Positions 26,301-35,300 of a stretch of DNA of 64,000 nt are shown piece by piece. Position numbers and translations under genes: made by a program. The notes under the pieces were generated by a model, which saw nothing but the letters and a program-made list of their open reading frames with translations, was not told the DNA's origin and made no database searches. The stretch is from Siphonodentalium dalli (Eukaryota; Mollusca; Scaphopoda; Gadilida; Siphonodentaliidae): positions 184,429,956 through 184,493,955 of the forward strand of contig CP136063.1 of NCBI GenBank assembly GCA_032622095.1, written 5' to 3'. The stretch's first letter is position 1. Every line of letters begins with the position of its first letter.

Positions 26301-29300
26301 ACGTTATATACATATGAATTGTGGAACAAGTTATACAACTTACAAGTTGTCCCTCTCATAACACATTCATTAAGATGGGGTGATCAATTGGAATAGAAAA
26401 TAAGCTCTATGGCCAGATGCTCGTAGCCCGTTTATATATACACATGGGTATATACGAGATATACACAAGGAAAACACATTCCCCAGTTTGGATTTCTACG
26501 GTGGAGAAAATTGTTCAATCTGAACCTTGAAATATCATTGCAAAATCGTAACAGCTAGTGGTCTAACGCCAGGTAAATTCACACATCGATTTGTTTTTCT
26601 TACATTATTAAGAGCATTTGACTGGCCACTGGGGAGGGCTCCGTAGAATTTAAGAAACAATTGAAATCTGAACATGAAAATTGCAAAATCTTACCATTTA
26701 GATTGGCCTCAAGCTTTCCCATTGTTGAAAATTTACAACATAACACCCCACTAATGTTGGAAAATGTCCAACTAATGGCCATTTCAGTGAACTACGAGAA
26801 CAGTTTCAACCTATATTGTTGGTATGAAATTTCCAACTAATGTTGTGTCAGGTATGAAATTTCCAACTGTTAGTGTGCATATATATGTCCGACGTTGTGT
26901 GTTTGGAAACGGTCGTAGATGTTGAAACTTATATATTAGTTGATTACTATGTTCTTTCAGTTTGATTTGTTGAAATGAGCGAACCGCGTGTCGTTAATCC
27001 TTTCTGTATTAAATACTCGTTGTTGAGTTCGTCCACCAATTAATATATGAACCCTTCTCCGCTTGTATTATCGTTTACTCTGCATGCCTGTCGTCTGTTC
27101 CTATATCACAAACATCCCCCGAGACGAAGACTATACGCAATTCTTCTGTGCAATAGTTTAACTGAGGGGACAATACATTTAGTAAATAAAGAGAGAACTT
27201 TCTTCTAGATAAACCTCGTAATTATCAGTTTACCTCTAGGTCGGGTGTCCCACAGGTGTTCAGATCCAACGGGGCCGCTACGTCAAAAAACTTCTGAGTT
27301 GTGTTGTTAAGTCGCCACGGTCTGTCTATTTTACCTTTCATTCTATAGAAGATGTTCCCTATCTGGCTTTTGAATGAAGAAGGTATATCTTGTGGGAGCT
27401 GGAAACTGAATGGGAACTGATGGTATCCCGGACCTAGCGTCTTGTCTCCAGAAGGCGGTGTATCTGCGTGAAACAGAACGTGACGGGTGTATATATGGCG
27501 TAGGGATGTTTAGATTGAGAACTCCTAACTTCAAATGTCAGGTGTTAAGGGTCGTTCTCGCATATCGATATGCATTTATTTTGAAATTATAATTTGTTTA
27601 TCTGATGTTTGGATTGAGAACTTCTAACTTTAAATGTCAGGTGTTTTTGTCAGGTGTCAATGGTCAGCTGATGTATGTTCTCGCTGGTCGTTCTCGCATA
27701 TAGATATGCATTTACTTTGAAATCAGAATATATTTATCTGAACATCTCTAATATAGGTTAAACTTCAGCAACGTCGGAGGTACACGGATATTTGATACAT
27801 GGATGTCAGTTTTAACGCCGATGCAGAGCCGAAGTGTTCACAAAGAGACATAGAGGTATCACATCGCCACGTAAACCAACGGTGTTGCCAGAGATAACGG
27901 TTTCGTTCCCATAACATACAACTTTAAACATCAATGTCGGTATGGTTTCATCGATCCTCACATTAATTGATATCATGGTAGAATTCAGCAGCCTATATGG
28001 TTCGGACGTCAGGTGCCGTCAACACGGAGGGCTAGAGCGACGTCACAATAATTGGTCGAAACTACAAGACATTAGTGCTAATGTCAATCATATACACAGA
28101 ACGACACGAGTGTGTTAATGGGTTTGTTCACACGACACGAGTGTTAGCGCGGAAGGATAGAACGAGTGGACACCAGACTGTCGTCAATTGAAAGCAGAAT
28201 GGACGCCAGATTTTCATCGTTAGAATGTAGTATGCAAAGTGTAGACAAATTGTCTAAATCAGTCAATAAGCTAAAGGATGACGTCTCCTCCGTGGACAAA
28301 CGGGTCGATGACATAAGCCAAAAATATTCTTCGATGGAGATTGCTGGGGCCAATGTTAGCAAATCGATGACTGATCTGAAAACATCAAATGAAAACCGAT
28401 GTAAAGCCAAAATTGACGATCTTCTACAAGAGAATTTTATCTGGATGAAAATGTCACCGATCTTAAATGCAGATCAATGAAACTGAACTTAATTTTCCAC
28501 GGAATTTCTGAATCGCCGAATGAAGACTGTGAATCGGAGTTGCGAAAATTCTTTAAAAACGAACTTCGAATTAAAAATTCCAAAGAGATCCATTTCGGGA
28601 ACGTACACAGGCTTGGTAAAGCCAGTGGGAAAGCTGATGGTGATGATACTCACTACGATGTAGCGCATGCGAGAACACGTCCCATAATTGCGCGATTCAT
28701 TTATCAGAGTGAATTGAAGCAAGTTCTGTTGAGTGCAAAGCTGCTGAAAGACAAACCGAAAGTCAGTATACGTGAACAGTTCCCTATAAGTCTGTGGAGG
28801 ATAAGAGGCGTGAACTCTATCCCGTCAAGAAGCAGGCCAGAAATGATGGTAAAAGGGTCAAAATGTTCAGGGACAATCTGTACATTGATGGAATTCTGTA
28901 CAATCCACCGGATGTGAATGTCACTGAGCACATGCAGTGCACCAAACATGCCTGCAACTGGCGGGAGGCAAACCAAGCGTGGACGGTTGGGATCATCACC
29001 TACCAAGGAAACCCTAGGAAAATCTGAACAATCTAATCGTGACCCTTATACTGCGAGTGAATATACACTTGAATATTTAACCCAATGTTCCATTCCAGAA
29101 AACCTTAAAGTATTATCACTCAATGTATGCGGTTTAAAACAACGACTTAATTATCCGGAATTTCCAAATTTATGCAAACAACATGATATTCTATGTTTAA
29201 TGGAATCCAAAACCGATGACGTTGATACTTTATCATTGAATGGTTATAAATTTGTAATGAAAAATCGGTTCAGGTGTGCTATTAGGAAATCGGGCGCTAT

Positions 29301-32300
29301 CGTTGTGGGATATAGACAGGACCTCGATGACTTCATCGATATTGTCGAAACAGACTGCAAATATGTACTCTGGTTGAAAATAAGCAACAAGTACACTAAC
29401 ACTGACGAATATGTCATAATAGGTGCGGTCTATATCCCACCGCGAAATACATCTTATTCCATCAACGATCCATACACACAACTTCAGTGTGAATATCTTA
29501 GCATGGCAAGTACGTACAGCTACATTTTTCTTGCAGGCGATTTTAACGCACGAACATCTTGCGATAACGATTACGGATCATATACTGTCGAATCAGAATG
29601 TGCCCAATTAGATGAACCCCGAGAAATTTAAACGGAAACTGTATTAATTGTCAGTAGAAATAACAAAGATCACAAAAAGAACGGTTTCGGTAAACCACTT
29701 CTAGATGCATGTATACATAATGATGTATTCATATTGAATGATAGGGTGTGTGCATATATTGGGGTAGGTGAGCATACATGCAGAGGTTTATCCACTGTAG
29801 ATTATGTTCTTTCGTCAATAAATACAGCCCCCCCCCCCCCGATAGAAAACTTTGAAGTGCTGCCGTTTAGCTCTCTTTTCAGCGACGTGCATTCGCCAAC
29901 CGCTTTAGAAATTAAAATTACACATTACCCGTCTCAAAGAACAGACATGTACAGTCTGAATCCGTACCATGTTTGTGGGATTTTAATAAAGCTAATTGTT
30001 TTATTGATAACATGAATCAGAATGAGCTTGAACATATCTCCAATACTGTAAACGAAATGGCAACAGGTGTTGCGGATCAACCTAGTATTAATCAAGCGAT
30101 TGCAAAAATTACTAAAGTATTAGTGGATTCAGCGCTAAAGACATTTGGAACCCGAAAGATATTATCACATAACCCCACCTCAAGTACGGCGATCAACCCG
30201 CGGTTCGATCGCCAATGTAGAGAGGCCAGAACTACTTTCAGAAAGGCGAAACGCCGATGTAAAAATTATCCGTCTGCACAAAATAAGTCTGAGTTGAAAC
30301 AATCAGAGAAAATGTATAAAGAAAACACTTGATTTCACAATTAAGCGACATAGATCGCTCGTACGATCAAAAATGGATATCCTAAAATTACACAACCAAA
30401 GGAAATTTTGGTCTTCCCTGAAGTTTGAAAAAAGTATACATGCGAAAAGCGCATCGCTTGATAATCTCCATAAGCACTTCGAACAACTTAACAAAGGATG
30501 TAATACCCGAAGTCAGTTACCTGATCTTGAGGTTTGTAATAGTGAAGATCTTAATACCAAAATTTCAGAGGAAGAAATCCGTCTATGCATTAGTATTAAA
30601 GTTGAAAAATAATAAAGCTACATCTGATGATGGCATTAGGAATGAATATTTAAGAGTTTCAGCCGATAACGTGATGCCAATTTATGTTTGCCTGTTCAAA
30701 TTAATATTCGATTCTGGTTGCATACCAGATGATTGGTTGATTGGTAACATTCACCCTATATACAAGAAAAGGGGATCACGAGATGACCCCAATAATTACA
30801 GGGGAATCACAATATTGAGTTGCTTTGGCAAACTAATTACCTCCGTATTAAATAACAGACTAAATCTCTTTATCGAATCGCGAAATGTATTAAACGATAA
30901 CCAGACAGGATTTAGAAAAGGATACTTTACTCTTGATAATTTGTTTACACTGAGATCATTAATCGAACTATTTCAACTGCATTACAAGAAAAAACTTTAC
31001 GCGGCATTTATTGATCTGGAAAAAGCTTTTGATTCTGTTTGGAGGCAGGGACTTTGGTATAAGATGTCACTTGATGGTATCGGGGGTAAAATGATGAGGG
31101 TTATTGTGAATATTTATGATTCTATCAAATCTAGAGTTGTTTTGAACGGTAAAATATCTGATGTTTTCGTGTCAAATGTAGGAGTAAGACAAGTTGTAAA
31201 TTTATCTCCCTTATTATTTTCGATGTACTTAAATGACTTAACGAAATTTCTCGTGGAATCTGACGTAGTAAGCGGCTTGAAACCCACGTCTGACGAACTT
31301 TGAAACATTAGATATATATATGAAGCTGTTCGTCATGCTTTATGCTGATGATACGGTTCTAATGGCTGAATCCCCACATACACGGCAATATTCACTTGAT
31401 TTTTTGCTGAATATTGTGATATTTGGCACCTTAGGGTAAACATCTCAAAAACAAAGTTAGTCTGTTTCGCCAAACGAAAACCAAAACATTACCCTTGTAA
31501 ACCAACTACAATATGTCGATGCTTTTAACTACCTTGGTGTTCATTTCGGTAGAACAGGTTCTTTCAATGCCATGAAGCAATACACTTTTAACAAAGCCAC
31601 CAAAGCGATGTATGATTTGATTGAGATTGGAAAACGAAATAACCTCTCTATTAAATGCATGTTCACGTTGTTTGATGAAATGGTGGTACCAATACTTACA
31701 TACGGCTGTGAGATATGGGAGCTTGGTGATATCAGTTCTATTGAACGAGTGCAATTAAAGTTTTGTAAGATTATTCTAAACCTAAAAAAGTCAACTCCAA
31801 CATATAAGGTGTATGGCGAAACAGGTAGTTTCCCCATAGAAGTTACATTCAAAAATAGGTTGCTAAAATTATGGTTTTCACTTGTCACAAACACACATGG
31901 CAAAATGTCGAAATCGCTCTACACGTTGCTGTATAATCATTACACAAACCGAATATTCTTTTCACCTGGATTTGCGCAGTTAAAGGAATAATTGATTATT
32001 GCGGGGTGTCTCATATTTGTGCGAACCAATATTCACTTATTGACACGAAGTGCGTTCTCAATGATGTCACAAGAATTTTAAGAGATCAGTTTATACAAGG
32101 GTGGCAAATTGATATATCACTTTCCAGAAAGGGCATGTTTTATTCCTTGATTAAGACAGAATTCACTTTCGAAAACTACCTAAATTCTAGTAATCAAAAT
32201 AACGTATTCACTTTGGCTAGATTCAGAACCTGAAATAATAAACTGCCAGTATAATCGGGAAGTTGGAATAACGTTCCGACAGAGCAGCGTGTATGTACCT

Positions 32301-35300
32301 TGTGCAATCTGAATGCAATCGGCGATGAAATACACTATCTGATTGATTGCCCAATCTTCTCCGATTTGAGGGAATCATTATTTCCTGTCTTTTCGAAAAG
32401 TACATACAGTCTTGGTAAACTGAAAATGCTTTAAGGAGCACACGACCATCTGTTTTAAAGAAAACGTGCAAAATGATCAAAAAGATTCAAATTTCCGTAG
32501 CTACCGGTTCTCCAGGTTAAATCCGGTAGCTTCCACCTCACAGGGCGGCAGCCTGTAAACTGCCATAACACATTTTCTATTCTTATTTGTCAAACCCCGT
32601 CCTGATGGCAAAATTAACTTGAATATGATTAATTAACTAATTACGTTAACCGTCGACCATCCAAACTTGACACGGGGTATGTATTGTTTTATGTATTCCG
32701 TTGTCAACGTACCATGTACATTGGCTGGGGGAATAAAGTATATTAAAAGTGGCGCAGCCTCGAGTTCTATTATTCCGCGATGTTAATTATAGCTTTATCA
32801 ACAAACCCGTCAACACACGTGTCGTTTTGTGTTTATTACAAGTCACCCGTCCTAGAATCCGAGCATTAAAAAATGCAGACTTACTAGGTTTATTTAGGCA
32901 CAATCAGGGCTGGTTTTGTCATGTGTGATGATGCTTTTATTTTAATGTTCCGGTTTCATGGTTGAGGCGAATTTGACGCATTTGACGTCAACGAGATAGC
33001 CATGGGACGGATTTGTAAATATGGAACAGAAATAAAACTGTACTTCTAGGAAAAAGCGTGCAATAAATCTACGTACCCCCGATGTTTCACGTGGTTATGT
33101 ACCCCCGATGTTAACCCTTCCATGACTGGAGTTTACTGAAAGTTTGCGAAAACCATGTGCCAATGCATTCTATTATATATGCGAGTCTTCCATGGAGCCT
33201 CGAATGTATAAAAGAATACATTGGCCTAACAATATTTACATTGGCCATGTAAGTAATGCATTATTTTATAAGCCTATATTTGAGGCTCCCTATGGGAGAC
33301 TCGCATATATAGAATGAACATATGGTTTTTAATGCTGCACCAGCGCAGCTCCTGAATGCAAGTGTTAATGCTACACACAGATGTCTTGTTTGAGCATTGA
33401 GAGTAATGCATTGTTTTCAAAAACTAAATATTTCATTAACATAGCTGCAGTTGTAAACTAGTGGAATAGTTGAATATCTAGAGCACTTAACTAGGGGAAC
33501 CAACTTTTTATTTTTTCCGACAAGATAACGTTTGTGATAATTTAGCACACCTCCTCCAGAACAGCTTTTCTTGGTCTTCAAGACAAAAGCAATATTAAAC
33601 TGAACCTGCTCCGATGCGAACTGAGAAATATGTGAATTCATGAACTAAATATCAATATAAAATTTCGTTGTTCTGATTTTGAGAATTCAATTTAAACGGA
33701 CATGGCTCATTGGAGGGAGGTATACGATATGTTGACAAATACACGAAATATATTGATATACTTGCTTAAAGGGATGTGAAACACTCCGGTAAGGTGATCA
33801 AATATAAATGGAGAAAAATCTTGTTCAAAGTAATAATATTTACAAATATTACATCCAAATTGACAACACACACCGTTATTCTTGTATATTAATTAAATTC
33901 ATGCAGTGACTCTCGATGGCGAAATCGTTTTCGTTAGTTTATCGCCGATAGATGCGTCCCGAATCCAGTAGTAAATATTTACAGTTGAGTGTAGTTCGGG
34001 CGATGTTTTCTATGGAGTGGTACGGTCGATTTGTTTCAGATTTTCGGAAAAATGTTAGAAGAATGCTACATTCCCCCAGTTGACATAGCGTCTGGATACT
34101 AACTGATCAGTTTCACACACCAGAACAAGTACATAATATGTCTTTAAGAACACCAATCGATTTCAATAATTTACTTTCGTTTAGCACCATTATTTAGCAC
34201 CATTATGTAAACTATTTCGTTCTTCAGATGACGACAAATATGGTGACGTGTTATACACGTGCATGTTGTATGCCATATAGCAGGTACTATACAATTCCAA
34301 TTCCAAAATCAATTTGTTTTGTGTTAATACAATCTTTATTTCTCGCAATGTAGCTGTAAAAAATAATCTAATTCAACATTTATGGGGATATGGCTTCTTG
34401 GAACTCGCTGTTACTTGTACCACATTCCAATTGAAACCTCAAAAATAAATAGAGGATCTACAACGAGTCCCAAGTTTATAGCGGCATTTACAAAACGAGT
34501 CCAGTAAATTAGGTATGGACGGAGCCTTTGCCGAGGTCCAAACATAATTTACTGGACAAGTTTTGTAAAGTCCGCTATAATTCTAACTATTACATGATCC
34601 AAAACCTCGATAAAAAATACTTAAATCAACAAATGGGACGTGAAACTAACACCAGCTTCTATGAGGCTTGTGGTGACGTTTCACGTAACCATGCGTTGTT
34701 TGCCCGCGTAAAGAAATAATAAAGAAATAGAGTTTGGTGGAAAAATATTGCTGAAAGCCATAGTATTTTGAGATGTAGCGCGCGTACGGAACGTAAACAC
34801 ATTTTGGTTCACTTGACACGATTTCACATTATGCAAAGAATGTTGCATATCACAATTTATTGAATTGAATGGAATAAGGACAGGACCATGTAATAAAATA
34901 AAAAAGCTATAATCACCATTCAAAACTTGAATCTTCTCTTTCATATACTGTTCCTTCCCATAGAAGTCTTTTCTGTTCTTCCCCGAGTTATCCTCCCAAT
35001 GCACGCGACACCAGCCTTTCATAGACACGGCAATCCCTGCAATTGGAAGACGCCCATGGTATACATCAATGTAGCCAGAAGTCCACAGTATACATCCATG
35101 TAGCGAGAAGTCCCTATAGTATACATGGGTGTAGCGAGAAGTCCACAGTATGCATGGATGTAGCGAAAAGTTCACAGTAGTCATGGATTTTTAGCGAAAA
35201 GTCAACAGTATATATGGATGTAGCGAGAAGTCCACAGTATACATGAATGTAGCGAGAAATCCCTATAGTATACATGGATGTAGCGAGAAGTCCACAGTAT

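Larger units (their letters stand above)
28144..32760 (+). mobile_element. Near full-length, inactivated LINE (CR1/L2 group-like) in intron 2
   Basis: In order on the plus strand are ORF1, an apurinic-type endonuclease, a reverse transcriptase and a C-terminal region, followed by a 3' UTR ending near GGGGGAATAAAGTATATTAA at 32735-32750. The length of about 4.6 kb is close to a complete element. Many frameshifts and stops make it inactive. It is antisense to the arrestin gene and accounts for most of the 4-kb length difference between intron 2 of the two paralogues. The clade is judged from motif style only. Confidence 0.85.
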
